Shown: piece by piece, positions 51,213 through 59,706 of the stretch | How positions within the stretch are numbered: position 1 is the stretch's first letter | Layout of the letters: each line of letters starts with the position of its first letter | From: Clostridium frigidicarnis | GTDB lineage: Bacteria; Bacillota; Clostridia; Clostridiales; Clostridiaceae | Assembly (NCBI RefSeq): GCF_900111985.1 | Contig: NZ_FOKI01000002.1 | Coordinates: 1 to 64,000 of the forward strand | Direction: 5' to 3' | DNA: 64,000 nucleotides | Notes under the pieces: generated by a model | Databases searched by the model: none | What the model was told of the DNA's origin: nothing | What the model saw: the letters and a program-made list of their open reading frames with translations, nothing else | Position numbers and translations under genes: made by a program

Positions 51213-51216
51213 TTTT

Positions 51217-51447
51217 ATGTTTATGAACATATATGAAATAAATAATTTCCAAGGAAATGTAATGGAGTTAGTTGTAGATAGTAACTATTATTTTAGCTGT
51301 TGTGATGATTTAAGTAGTGTAGAGGCAGAAAAAGTAGTAAAGGCTTATTTATATGATTCATATGATAAAATGAACATACCATCTATAATATCCGTATATA
51401 TGGATTATTCAACAAATCAAATAAGAATAGCGTTAAAAAGTAACTAG
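51217..51447 (+). CDS. Small protein of unknown function
   Basis: This 76-residue protein is acidic, with no membrane helix. It has two adjacent cysteines (YYFSCCDDLSS) and a strand-rich end (SVYMDYSTNQIRIALKSN). AGAGGTGAT lies before ATG 51217 but can be sequestered in a hairpin. The comEC-like gene follows after 5 bases. I do not recognise the family. The length and good ribosome site support a real gene. Confidence 0.65.
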   Translation: MFMNIYEINNFQGNVMELVVDSNYYFSCCDDLSSVEAEKVVKAYLYDSYDKMNIPSIISVYMDYSTNQIRIALKSN

Positions 51448-51452
51448 TATAT

Positions 51453-53123
51453 ATGAATAAGCAAGTAGTTTATCTTACAATATCATTTATATTTGGAAAT
51501 ATTGTAGGGTATTTATGTTTTAATAATTTTAATATAGCCATAGCATTTTCTATAATTATAATTTTAATTATGTTTTTTACGTTAGATATAAAAAATTTTA
51601 TGCTATGGATAGGATTTTTTTTTGTAGGCATTGCAAGTTTTTATATGTTCTTTAATATTAAATTTAATAATGAAAGTATAGAACTTAGGGTTAAAGATGT
51701 AAATGGATTTTATGTTAAGTCGTCATATAAGGGCCGTAATTTTATAATGAAGGATTATACAAAGAAAATAGTTCCTGGAGATAGGATTACAATTAAGGGC
51801 ACTCTGAAAAGAGATACTAATTATAGTACAGGAGTAATAGGAAGTTTTGAGAATTATAAAATATTAAGTTCTAGAAGAGATTTTATATCCAAAATATATG
51901 ATTTAAGAATTAAAATAAAAGATAAATTTCAAAATGAGCTCGGAGAAAGTAGAGGGGCAATTGTAACAGGAGTATGTTTTGGTGATTTAAGGGGAGCAAC
52001 TGAAGAACAAAAGGAAGAGTTTAAACAACTTGGAATTATTCATAGTGTATCAGTTTCAGGGTTTCACTTGAATTTGATATATAGTTTTTTAGAGGGAATA
52101 TTAGGAACTAGTTTTGGGATTTTAATAACAGGAATATATGTGGTTTTCACAGGGGCTAAGGCTTCAAGTTTAAGGGCTTTTATTATGATAATCTTTTTAA
52201 GATTATCAACCAAGGTATACAAAACATATAGACCTTTACCAATATTAACATTTACGGCTTTGGTATTAGGATTTTATAGACCATATTATATATTTAATGC
52301 TGGATTTCATTTATCTTTTTTAAGCACTCTTGGAATCATACTATATAATAAAAAGTTAGATAAAATTTTATATAAAATTCCTAATTGTATAAGAAGTACA
52401 GTAGCCTTAACTTTCAGTTCTCAAATATTCACATTTCCCTATATAATTATAGCTTTCAATTATTTTTCTTTTGGATTCCTTTTAGGAAATCTATTAATTA
52501 TGCCATTTATATCAATTTTAGTTATACTAGGGAACGTAGGATTAATCTTTAGTAATTTTGATTTTATATTTAACATTATAGTAAAAATAATTTATTTTAT
52601 TTTGGTAATAATGGAAAACATAAGTGATGTTTTAAAAATTATATCTCCTAAAATAAGCTTTATGGATTATAAATATAGCGTCATATATTGTTTGATTATA
52701 ATGTCATTTTATTTATACAGTAAAGGCTATAAAAGTCTAAAGTTTTTTCCAGTTGCAGTAATATTATCAGGATCCCTTTGGATATATAATACCTTTCCTA
52801 CTATAAATTTTTATAAGGTAGATAATTGCTATATATATGATATAGGTTATAAATGGGAAAGAGTGGTTTTAACTAAAGGAGATATGAAGGACTTTTACAC
52901 TAAAGAAAAACTGAAATATTGCAATATTATAGAAGAAGATGATAATAAATATAAAGTGAATTTAAATAAAAAGTATGATATTATATTAAATAATGAAAAT
53001 TTATATTTGTATTCAAAAGGATGTTTTGAAAATAAAATTAGTTTAAAAGATGGAGTAACTGTAAAGATACTTCCTAATAGGATTTTAAGCATAGGGGAAG
53101 AGGAAAGAAATGAATTTAGATGA
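51453..53123 (+). CDS. comEC: ComEC/Rec2-family membrane protein without the C-terminal nuclease domain
   Basis: This 556-residue protein has the N-terminal DUF4131-like part and the Competence domain with many transmembrane helices. The signature is IIHSVSVSGFHLNLIYS, SSLRAFIMI and NAGFHLSFLSTLGIILYN. In competent bacteria ComEC forms the DNA-uptake channel. Full-length proteins end in a metallo-beta-lactamase domain with HxHxDH; here no such motif is present and only about 120 further residues follow the helices. Whether it takes up DNA is unknown. It overlaps holA by 14 bases, as in the B. subtilis order. Confidence 0.88.
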   Translation: MNKQVVYLTISFIFGNIVGYLCFNNFNIAIAFSIIIILIMFFTLDIKNFMLWIGFFFVGIASFYMFFNIKFNNESIELRVKDVNGFYVKSSYKGRNFIMKDYTKKIVPGDRITIKGTLKRDTNYSTGVIGSFENYKILSSRRDFISKIYDLRIKIKDKFQNELGESRGAIVTGVCFGDLRGATEEQKEEFKQLGIIHSVSVSGFHLNLIYSFLEGILGTSFGILITGIYVVFTGAKASSLRAFIMIIFLRLSTKVYKTYRPLPILTFTALVLGFYRPYYIFNAGFHLSFLSTLGIILYNKKLDKILYKIPNCIRSTVALTFSSQIFTFPYIIIAFNYFSFGFLLGNLLIMPFISILVILGNVGLIFSNFDFIFNIIVKIIYFILVIMENISDVLKIISPKISFMDYKYSVIYCLIIMSFYLYSKGYKSLKFFPVAVILSGSLWIYNTFPTINFYKVDNCYIYDIGYKWERVVLTKGDMKDFYTKEKLKYCNIIEEDDNKYKVNLNKKYDIILNNENLYLYSKGCFENKISLKDGVTVKILPNRILSIGEEERNEFR

Positions 53124-54132
53124 CTTAGAGAAGAGTTTGAAAGACAAACAAATATATAATGCATATATATTTTATGGTATGGATGAGGGTCAGATTAAAG
53201 AAACCATAGAAGAAATGGTAGATATAATAGTGGATCCTAATTTTAAGGATTTAAACTATATGAGACTAGATGGAATGAACTTTGAAATGACACAGTTTAT
53301 AAATGCTTGTGAAACACTACCTTTTATGGCGGAAAAAAGGGTTGTGGAAGCTTTTAGACTAGAACATTTACGAAGCAAACCAAAAGAAAAAACATCAAAG
53401 GAATTAAAAGATCTTATAGCATATGTAAAAAATATGCCGGAATACACGGTTTTTATAGGATATTATATACTAAAAGATAAACGAGAAAAAAACAGAGAGT
53501 TAGATAGATTAAAAGGTAACATAGCTGTTATAAAAGTAGAAGATTTAAAGGGAGATAGGTTATACAAAAAAGTTCAAAAAATCTTTTATAATAAAAATGT
53601 AGAAATAGGAAAAAATGAATTAAGATATTTTGTTGATAGAGTAGACAAAGATTTAAACATAATAAATATGGAAATAGAAAAACTCATATCATATACGTAT
53701 GGGAGAACTATAAAAAAAGAAGATATAAATATGTTGTTACCAATAACAAAAGACGAAGATGTCTTTGATTTGGTGGATGCAATAAGCACTAACAGGACAC
53801 AGAGAGCATTAATGTTATGTAATGACCTCATATTTAAGGGAAATAAAGAAACAGCCATATTAGCAATGATAGAAAGGCAATTTGATCTTTTATTGAAAGC
53901 TAGGGCAAAGGTGAAAAATAGACAAAGTCCTGATGAATTTTCTAAAGAGTTTGGACTACATCCATATGTTGCTAAAAACTTAATGGAACAAAGTAAGAAA
54001 TTTAATGAAAAGCAATTAAAGAATTGTTTAGAGGTATGTTTAAGAGGAGAAAGTAGAATGAAATCCTCAGGTTCAAACAATAAAATAGAAATAGAAATGG
54101 TACTTGTAGATTGTGCCAGGACAAAAAAATAA
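53110..54132 (+). CDS. holA: DNA polymerase III subunit delta
   Basis: This 340-residue clamp-loader subunit helps open the sliding clamp. It shows the HolA pattern: IYNAYIFYGMDEGQIKE, VVEAFRLEHL, VFDLVDAISTNRTQRALML and LLKARAKVK. An AGAGGAAAG site precedes ATG 53110, within the end of the comEC-like gene. It is convergent with rpsT and shares its terminator. Confidence 0.93.
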   Translation: MNLDDLEKSLKDKQIYNAYIFYGMDEGQIKETIEEMVDIIVDPNFKDLNYMRLDGMNFEMTQFINACETLPFMAEKRVVEAFRLEHLRSKPKEKTSKELKDLIAYVKNMPEYTVFIGYYILKDKREKNRELDRLKGNIAVIKVEDLKGDRLYKKVQKIFYNKNVEIGKNELRYFVDRVDKDLNIINMEIEKLISYTYGRTIKKEDINMLLPITKDEDVFDLVDAISTNRTQRALMLCNDLIFKGNKETAILAMIERQFDLLLKARAKVKNRQSPDEFSKEFGLHPYVAKNLMEQSKKFNEKQLKNCLEVCLRGESRMKSSGSNNKIEIEMVLVDCARTKK

Positions 54133-54134
54133 AT

Positions 54135-54162
54135 AACCGGTAATAAATTACCGGTTTATTTA
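54135..54162. terminator. Bidirectional terminator between holA and rpsT
   Basis: AACCGGTAAT (54135-54144) pairs with ATTACCGGTT (54147-54156), with AT-rich flanks and T's on both strands. Confidence 0.85.
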
Positions 54163-54429
54163 TTATGCTGATAATCCATTTAACTTCGCTGATAATCTAG
54201 ATTTCTTTCTAGCAACCATGTTCTTATGAACTATTCCTTTAGAAGCAGCCATATCTAAAGCTTTAACTGCATTAGTGAAAGTAGCTTGAGCTTCCTCAAC
54301 GTTTTTAGCAGCTATTGCAGCTTCGAATTTCTTTATTGTTGTCTTAAGAGCAGACTTTATCATCTTATTTCTAAGAGTCTTAACTTCAGTTACTCTTATT
54401 CTTTTTTTAGCTGATTTTATGTTTGCCAT
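54163..54429 (-). CDS. rpsT: 30S ribosomal protein S20
   Basis: This 88-residue protein begins [39 protein letters not shown] near the C-terminus is typical of S20. It is strongly basic. GGGGGTGA lies before the ATG on the minus strand. A promoter and a leader of about 75 bases lie upstream. It is divergent from gpr. Confidence 0.97.
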   Translation of the reverse strand: MANIKSAKKRIRVTEVKTLRNKMIKSALKTTIKKFEAAIAAKNVEEAQATFTNAVKALDMAASKGIVHKNMVARKKSRLSAKLNGLSA

Positions 54430-54508
54430 ATGTTTTCACCCCCTTCAATTTAATAGGGCCTCTGCAGTTTGGGGAAATCTGCGTACGAGTCTTCTTTTAA
54501 CAAAGGTT

Positions 54509-54537
54509 ATTATAGCATTAAAAAATCAATACTTCAA
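54509..54537 (-). promoter_or_regulatory. Promoter of rpsT
   Basis: On the minus strand: TTGAAG (54537-54532), 17 bases, TATAAT (54514-54509), preceded by TGC as an extended -10. The spacing is ideal. Confidence 0.75.
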
Positions 54538-54598
54538 GGGTAATTTTAAACTTTCACAAAAATACTACATTAGTAGTTATATAAAAGATATAAATTAC

Positions 54599-54620
54599 AA
54601 AAGATATAAATATATCTTTT
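54599..54620 (+). promoter_or_regulatory. Hairpin just before the gpr ribosome site
   Basis: AAAAGATATA (54599-54608) pairs with TATATCTTTT (54611-54620), next to AAGGAGG. It could affect mRNA stability or translation of gpr. It is AT-only and weak. Confidence 0.35.
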
Positions 54621-54638
54621 ATAAGGAGGATTTATAAT

Positions 54639-55613
54639 ATGTTTGATGTCAGAACAGATTTAGCTTTAGAAGCTAGGGAAATGTATGTTAAAAGCAATAA
54701 ACGAGAATGTGATGGGGTGGAGATTGAAGAAAGGGAGGAAGATGATATAAAAATCTCTATAGTGAAAGTTTTAAATGAGAAAGGAGAAAAAAATATAGGA
54801 AAACCTAAGGGTACATATGTAACTATGGATATGCCTAAGTTAACATTATATGATGGAGGACTTATGGATAATGTTAGTAAAGCTCTAGGAAAAGTTTTAT
54901 TAGAAATGGTCAAAGTAGATGAGAAAACAACAACTTTAGTGGTAGGACTTGGTAATTGGAATGTAACGCCAGATGCTCTTGGACCAAAGGTTGTATCTAA
55001 ACTCATGGTAACAAGACATTTAAAGAAATTAATGCCTAATGATATAGATGAATCAATAACTCCAGTTTGTGCTATAGCGCCAGGAGTATTAGGATTAACA
55101 GGAATAGAGACAGGAGAAGTTATAAAGTCATTAGCAGATAAAATAAAGCCAGACTATATAGTGTGTATAGATGCATTGGCATCAAGAAGACTAGAGAGAG
55201 TTAATACAACAATACAAATAGGCAATACTGGAATAGCACCAGGAGCTGGGGTTGGAAATCATAGGATGGAGATAAACGAAGAAACACTAGGAGTTCCTGT
55301 AATTGCCATAGGTGTTCCAACAGTAGTCTACGCTTCAACAATAGCAAATGATACTATAGATTTAGTTATAAATGAGATGGTAAAACAATCTACAAAAGAA
55401 AGTAAAGTTTATGAAATGTTAAATTCAATAGATAAATCTGAAAGAAGTGGACTTATAAAGGAGATATTAAATCCTTATGTAGGAGATCTTGTAGTTACAC
55501 CTAAAGAAGTAGATTCAGTAATAGATTCAGTATCAAAAATAATTTCTATGGGTATAAATATAGCTCTTCAGCCAGGATTAGATATGGAGGATATAAATAA
55601 GTTTTTGAATTAA
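54639..55613 (+). CDS. gpr: Germination protease GPR
   Basis: This 324-residue protease degrades small acid-soluble spore proteins during germination. It begins MFDVRTDLALEAREMY. The family motifs VGLGNWNVTPDALGPKVV and CAIAPGVLGLTGIETGEV are present, with the pro-region at the N-terminus. AAGGAGG precedes the ATG. In Bacillus gpr is transcribed by sigma F/G; no good forespore promoter was seen here. spoIIP follows. Confidence 0.95.
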   Translation: MFDVRTDLALEAREMYVKSNKRECDGVEIEEREEDDIKISIVKVLNEKGEKNIGKPKGTYVTMDMPKLTLYDGGLMDNVSKALGKVLLEMVKVDEKTTTLVVGLGNWNVTPDALGPKVVSKLMVTRHLKKLMPNDIDESITPVCAIAPGVLGLTGIETGEVIKSLADKIKPDYIVCIDALASRRLERVNTTIQIGNTGIAPGAGVGNHRMEINEETLGVPVIAIGVPTVVYASTIANDTIDLVINEMVKQSTKESKVYEMLNSIDKSERSGLIKEILNPYVGDLVVTPKEVDSVIDSVSKIISMGINIALQPGLDMEDINKFLN

Positions 55614-55646
55614 GCTAGGTAAATGCTTGCTTTTTAAATGTTTAAG

Positions 55647-55676
55647 TAATATTCACTATCCCTCTATACATATATT
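55647..55676 (+). promoter_or_regulatory. Sigma-E-type promoter before spoIIP
   Basis: TAATATT (55647-55653), 15 bases, CATATATT (55669-55676). The known sigma-E form is KMATATT-N14/15-CATACAMT; the -35 is perfect and the -10 matches closely. spoIIP is a known sigma-E gene. Confidence 0.55.
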
Positions 55677-55690
55677 TAAGATATGTGGGA

Positions 55691-55758
55691 GGGAGGTGAA
55701 CTGTTGCAAAACATTTAATAAAATCCTTTTAATAATATGTGGATGGTGGGATTTTATT
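55691..55758 (+). promoter_or_regulatory. spoIIP leader with unused ribosome site and hairpin
   Basis: GGGAGGTGA (55691-55699) precedes only a four-codon frame, TTG-CAA-AAC-ATT-TAA (55704-55718). A hairpin follows: AATAAAATCC (55717-55726) with GGATTTTATT (55749-55758). The true spoIIP start is 22 bases further. It could be a leader peptide or chance. Confidence 0.35.
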
Positions 55759-55780
55759 TGATTTTAGCAATGGGATATAG

Positions 55781-56839
55781 ATGAATAACAATGAAATAAT
55801 AAATATTAGAAACATAAAACTAAAAATAGCGCTATTTTTATTAGTTACTTTAGCGCTGTTTATTGGAATTGTTAATTGTTTAAAACACAATATGACAAGT
55901 GGAGTAAATGGGAGTGCTATATATACAAAATTATTAAATTATTCAATGCCAATAGTATCTCAATATGGACAAGACGGGGAAGAACATAGTGGTCAATTTA
56001 AAAATTTAATAATGGATGCCCTTGGAATAAACATATATAACCCGATTTCTATACTTGAAAAAGAATTGCCTTTAATATCTATGGAAAATAGGGGGTTAAA
56101 TAAAGAAAATGGATCTATTGAAAGCCTGAATCCATTTAAACTAAATGATAATAGCATATCTAAAAATAATAACAAGGCAAATCCTACAGAAAATGATTTG
56201 AAACTTTCAAATAAGGTTGTTCCATTAGAAGATAACACCTTAAAGAAAAAACTAGATGCAAATAAACCTGATATATTAATATATCATACACATAACAATG
56301 AAGATTTTGCACCAGGAGGGCCTAATAACACAGTAGTTACTGTTGGGGATGAGCTTCAAAAAATATTGCAGGAAACATATGGTATATCAGTTATACATGA
56401 TAAGACAGTTCACAGTGACAATTATGCAACTTGCTACAATAAATCTGGGCAAACTGTAGACAAATATTTAAATCAATATAAAGATTTTAAACTTATAATA
56501 GATATTCATAGAGATTCTGGTCCAAGTAGAGAAACTATAACTACAAGGATGAATGATGAAAATATTGCTAAAATAATGTTTGTAGTCTCTAAAAACAGAA
56601 AAAATATAAATGAAAATATGAAACTGCTTAATGGTTTAATAGGAATTAGTGATAAATTATATCCTGGATATTGTAGAGGTATATTCTCTTATAATCATGG
56701 TATAGGAAGTTTTAATCAAGATAAAAGCAGTAATTCAATACTTGTAGAAGTTGGTTCTGATACAACAAAGATAGAAGAGGCAACAGCAACTGCAAAATAT
56801 TTAGCAAGAATAATAGCTGAGCAATTAAATAGAAAATAA
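55781..56839 (+). CDS. spoIIP: Stage II sporulation protein P (peptidoglycan hydrolase)
   Basis: This 352-residue membrane-anchored amidase/endopeptidase is needed with SpoIID for engulfment. One transmembrane helix lies at about residues 14-34, then an Asn-rich linker. The SpoIIP domain follows (ILIYHTHNNEDFAP, LIIDIHRDSG, ILVEVGSDTTKIEEA), including the His/Glu metal-site residues. The ribosome site is weak (TGGGA). Position after gpr is conserved with B. subtilis. Confidence 0.93.
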   Translation: MNNNEIINIRNIKLKIALFLLVTLALFIGIVNCLKHNMTSGVNGSAIYTKLLNYSMPIVSQYGQDGEEHSGQFKNLIMDALGINIYNPISILEKELPLISMENRGLNKENGSIESLNPFKLNDNSISKNNNKANPTENDLKLSNKVVPLEDNTLKKKLDANKPDILIYHTHNNEDFAPGGPNNTVVTVGDELQKILQETYGISVIHDKTVHSDNYATCYNKSGQTVDKYLNQYKDFKLIIDIHRDSGPSRETITTRMNDENIAKIMFVVSKNRKNINENMKLLNGLIGISDKLYPGYCRGIFSYNHGIGSFNQDKSSNSILVEVGSDTTKIEEATATAKYLARIIAEQLNRK

Positions 56840-56849
56840 CTTTTAATAT

Positions 56850-56897
56850 AAAGAAACCATGTAAGAAAATATAAACTTATGTGGTTTCTTTATTTTT
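56850..56897 (+). terminator. Terminator after spoIIP
   Basis: AAAGAAACCATGTAAG (56850-56865) pairs with CTTATGTGGTTTCTTT (56876-56891), 16 bp with two G-U pairs, then a T-run. Confidence 0.9.
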
Positions 56898-56921
56898 GTA
56901 CGGGAAATTATAGAAATTTTT

Positions 56922-57090
56922 AGTCGGTGACAAGTTGTAAGTGATAAGAGTTAAGGGAATTTTTATTCACAGTGTTCATAAAAGCCAATAATTTAATTTT
57001 AGAAGGTTAATAAAATTTAGGAGGAAAGAGATTTTCAACATCAACTTGTCACTTGTAACTATTAACTTGTCACTAAAAATATGGAAGAGC
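56922..57090 (+). repeat. Remnants of the dispersed repeat after spoIIP
   Basis: CGGTGACAAGTTGTAAGTG and ATCAACTTGTCACTTGTAAC, then AACTTGTCACTAAAAA with a small GG-AAGAG-CC hairpin, follow the same end structure as copies A and C. Confidence 0.6.
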
Positions 57091-57154
57091 CACTTTTTTA
57101 AATCAAGGTTGTTTAACTTTACAAATACATGGCAAATATTATAATTAAGTGGAT

Positions 57155-57265
57155 TTTTTAGTCAGAAGTTAAAAAGGGAGAATTGAGTGTTAAGGTTTTA
57201 AAGAAAACATGCTGTTTTCAACCTCAATTTGTTACTTTTAACTTATCACTTAAAAATTACTTAGC
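57155..57265 (+). repeat. Second repeat remnant before the yqxA-position gene
   Basis: TTTAGTCAGAAGTTAAAAAG, then TTTTCAACCTCAATTTGTTA and AACTTATCACTTAAAAAT match the right half of the family in worn form. No gene was seen in 56898-57327. Confidence 0.5.
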
Positions 57266-57327
57266 CATTTTGGGGTTTGTAAAAAAACCAACAATAACTT
57301 TCAATTCGTAATAGTAGAGGTGGTAAA

Positions 57328-57666
57328 ATGAAGTTTTCTAATAGATTTAAGTATTGTATTGTGTTTATAACAAGTTTTTTTATTTTTATATATGGTTTCA
57401 TAAGTATAAATACATTGTGTACAGAGAAATTTAATTTAGGAGAAAATAAGAATAACAATAGATATTTGGGTGAAACTAAAAGCAGTATAATTAAAATAGA
57501 AGAAGATAAAGCACCCATAAAGATTTCAACAAATTCTGGTGAAGGATTCAAAATATCATTAAAAGAATATGATATAGTGTTTTCAAGAAAGGCATTCGTA
57601 GATTTTAAGGATAAACTTGTGAAAAAGGGAGAAAACTTGCTTGATTTTTCCAAAAACGATGACTAA
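57328..57666 (+). CDS. Small membrane protein at the yqxA position
   Basis: This 112-residue protein has one N-terminal transmembrane helix (about 9-29) and an extracytoplasmic, charged domain. It lies between spoIIP and lepA, the place of yqxA (DUF3679) in B. subtilis, and has about the same length. The sequence itself does not let me confirm that family. It has a GAGGTGG ribosome site and no terminator before lepA. Confidence 0.7.
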   Translation: MKFSNRFKYCIVFITSFFIFIYGFISINTLCTEKFNLGENKNNNRYLGETKSSIIKIEEDKAPIKISTNSGEGFKISLKEYDIVFSRKAFVDFKDKLVKKGENLLDFSKNDD

Positions 57667-57675
57667 AGCTTAATA

Positions 57676-57706
57676 TTGACAGTTGCACAGTACAGTGTGG
57701 TATAAT
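57676..57706 (+). promoter_or_regulatory. Promoter of lepA
   Basis: TTGACA (57676-57681), 19 bases, TATAAT (57701-57706). TGG before the -10 makes it extended (TGnTATAAT), which can tolerate the long spacing. Confidence 0.7.
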
Positions 57707-57728
57707 TTACATTGATTCAGTATGACAT

Positions 57729-57763
57729 GGGGGTGAATTCTGTTCAAAGGAACAGGTTATTAT
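57729..57763 (+). promoter_or_regulatory. Ribosome site separated from the lepA start by a hairpin
   Basis: GGGGGTGA (57729-57736), then CTGTTC-AAAG-GAACAG (57740-57755), then 8 bases to ATG 57764. Folding the hairpin leaves about 11 bases between ribosome site and start. It suggests a structured spacer; the alternative site AAAGGAA lies in the hairpin. Confidence 0.5.
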
Positions 57764-59572
57764 ATGAGTGGTATTAAACAAGAGAATATAAGAAATTTTT
57801 CTATAGTAGCGCATATCGACCACGGTAAGTCAACCCTTGCCGACAGATTAATCGAAAAAACAGGAACTTTAACAAAAAGAGAAATGCAAGAACAAATTCT
57901 TGATAATATGGAACTTGAAAAAGAAAGAGGAATAACTATAAAGTCTCAGGCAGTAAGATTAATATACAACAGACCAAGCAATGGTAAAGAGTACATATTA
58001 AACCTTATAGATACTCCTGGACATGTAGACTTTCACTACGAAGTATCAAGAAGCCTTGCTGCATGTGAAGGTGCCATACTTGTAGTTGATGCAACTCAAG
58101 GAATTCAGGCGCAAACTTTAGCAAACTGTTATTTAGCACTAGATAATGAGTTGGAAATAGTGCCGGTTATAAATAAAATAGATCTTCCTTCTGCAAGACC
58201 TGATGAAATAAAAAATGAAATAGAAGATGTTATTGGAATAGAAGCTCAAGGTGCTCCTTTAGTATCTGCAAAATCAGGACTTAACATAGAAGATGTATTA
58301 GAAGCTATAGTTGATAAAGTACCAGCACCAAATGGTGATGCTGAGGCTCCTTTAAAAGCTTTAATTTTTGACTCTTATTATGATAGCTATAAAGGTGTTG
58401 TAAGTTATGTAAGAGTAATGGATGGAGCTATAAAAAGAGGAACAAAAATAAAACTTATGGCTACTAATAAATTTTATGAAGTTAATGAAGTAGGTGTGTT
58501 CGCACCAGGATTTATACCAGTAGAAGAGTTAAAGGCTGGAGAAGTTGGCTATGTGTCAGCAGCAATAAAAAATGTTGCAGATGCAAGAGTTGGAGATACT
58601 ATAACAGAGGCAAATAGAAGTACAGAAAAGGCACTACCAGGATATAGACCAGCAATTCCTATGGTATATAGTGGTATATATCCAGTTGATGGGGCTAAGT
58701 ACGAAGAATTAAAAGAAGCATTAGAAAAATTGCAAATAAATGATGCGGCTCTTCAGTTCGAACCTGAGACTTCACTAGCTTTAGGATTTGGATTTAGATG
58801 TGGATTCCTTGGACTATTACATATGGAGATAATTCAAGAGAGAGTTGAAAGAGAATTTAATTTAGATATAATAACAACTGCACCATCTGTTATATATAAA
58901 ATAGTTAAAACTGATGGAGAGGTACTAGATATAACAAATCCTACAAACCTTCCAGAAATGAGTGAAATAGAACATATGGAAGAACCAGTTGTTAAGGCCT
59001 CAATTATAACACCAACAGACTATGTAGGGCCTGTAATGGACCTTTGTCAAAATAAGAGAGGTACATTTATAGATATGCAATATCTTGAAACAACAAGAGT
59101 AATGCTTAACTATGATATACCACTAAATGAAATAATTTATGATTTCTTTGATGCTTTAAAATCTAGGACAAAGGGTTATGCATCTTTAGATTATGAATTA
59201 AAAGGATATACAACAACTAAACTTGTAAAGTTAGATATTCTTTTAAATGGAGAAGTTGTAGATGCATTATCTATGATAGTTCCAGAAGAAAGAGCATATC
59301 ATAGAGGCAGAGGAATAGCTGAAAAGCTTAAGGAAATTATACCAAGACAAATGTTCGAGGTTCCTATACAAGCAGCTGTAGGGGCTAAGATAATAGCTAG
59401 AGAGACAGTTAAAGCTATGAGAAAAGACGTATTAGCTAAGTGTTACGGTGGAGATATATCAAGAAAGAAAAAACTATTAGAAAAACAAAAAGAAGGAAAG
59501 AAAAGAATGAGACAAGTAGGTTCTGTAGAAGTTCCTCAAGAAGCATTCATGTCTATTCTTAAAGTAGATTAG
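57764..59572 (+). CDS. lepA: Elongation factor 4 (LepA)
   Basis: This 602-residue translational GTPase acts on ribosomes. The G motifs are clear: [38 protein letters not shown] and SAKSG. The LepA-specific C-terminal domain ends [21 protein letters not shown]. Position before hemW is conserved in Firmicutes. The ribosome site arrangement is odd (see the leader entry). Confidence 0.97.
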   Translation: MSGIKQENIRNFSIVAHIDHGKSTLADRLIEKTGTLTKREMQEQILDNMELEKERGITIKSQAVRLIYNRPSNGKEYILNLIDTPGHVDFHYEVSRSLAACEGAILVVDATQGIQAQTLANCYLALDNELEIVPVINKIDLPSARPDEIKNEIEDVIGIEAQGAPLVSAKSGLNIEDVLEAIVDKVPAPNGDAEAPLKALIFDSYYDSYKGVVSYVRVMDGAIKRGTKIKLMATNKFYEVNEVGVFAPGFIPVEELKAGEVGYVSAAIKNVADARVGDTITEANRSTEKALPGYRPAIPMVYSGIYPVDGAKYEELKEALEKLQINDAALQFEPETSLALGFGFRCGFLGLLHMEIIQERVEREFNLDIITTAPSVIYKIVKTDGEVLDITNPTNLPEMSEIEHMEEPVVKASIITPTDYVGPVMDLCQNKRGTFIDMQYLETTRVMLNYDIPLNEIIYDFFDALKSRTKGYASLDYELKGYTTTKLVKLDILLNGEVVDALSMIVPEERAYHRGRGIAEKLKEIIPRQMFEVPIQAAVGAKIIARETVKAMRKDVLAKCYGGDISRKKKLLEKQKEGKKRMRQVGSVEVPQEAFMSILKVD

Positions 59573-59591
59573 GTAAATGAAAGAAAATAAT

Positions 59592-59629
59592 AAGTCAAAT
59601 ATACTATCATACTGACTTGGTATTTTTTT
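59592..59629 (+). terminator. Terminator after lepA
   Basis: AAGTCA (59592-59597) pairs with TGACTT (59613-59618), followed by a run of seven T's a few bases later. The stem is short, so strength is uncertain. Confidence 0.5.
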
Positions 59630-59646
59630 GAATATGCCTTAATAAT

Positions 59647-59678
59647 AAAGTTCACAGTCAATATTGCCTGTGAACTTT
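59647..59678 (+). promoter_or_regulatory. Hairpin before hemW
   Basis: AAAGTTCACAG (59647-59657) pairs perfectly with CTGTGAACTTT (59668-59678). No T-run follows. It lies 28 bases before the hemW start. Confidence 0.5.
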
Positions 59679-59706
59679 GTCATATCCAAGAGGAAGGAAG
59701 TTTATC

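Noticed and set aside
54538-54567. A sigma-G promoter before gpr (AATACTA at 54561)
   Set aside because: The -10 is close to CATACTA, but no matching -35 lies 17-18 bases upstream.
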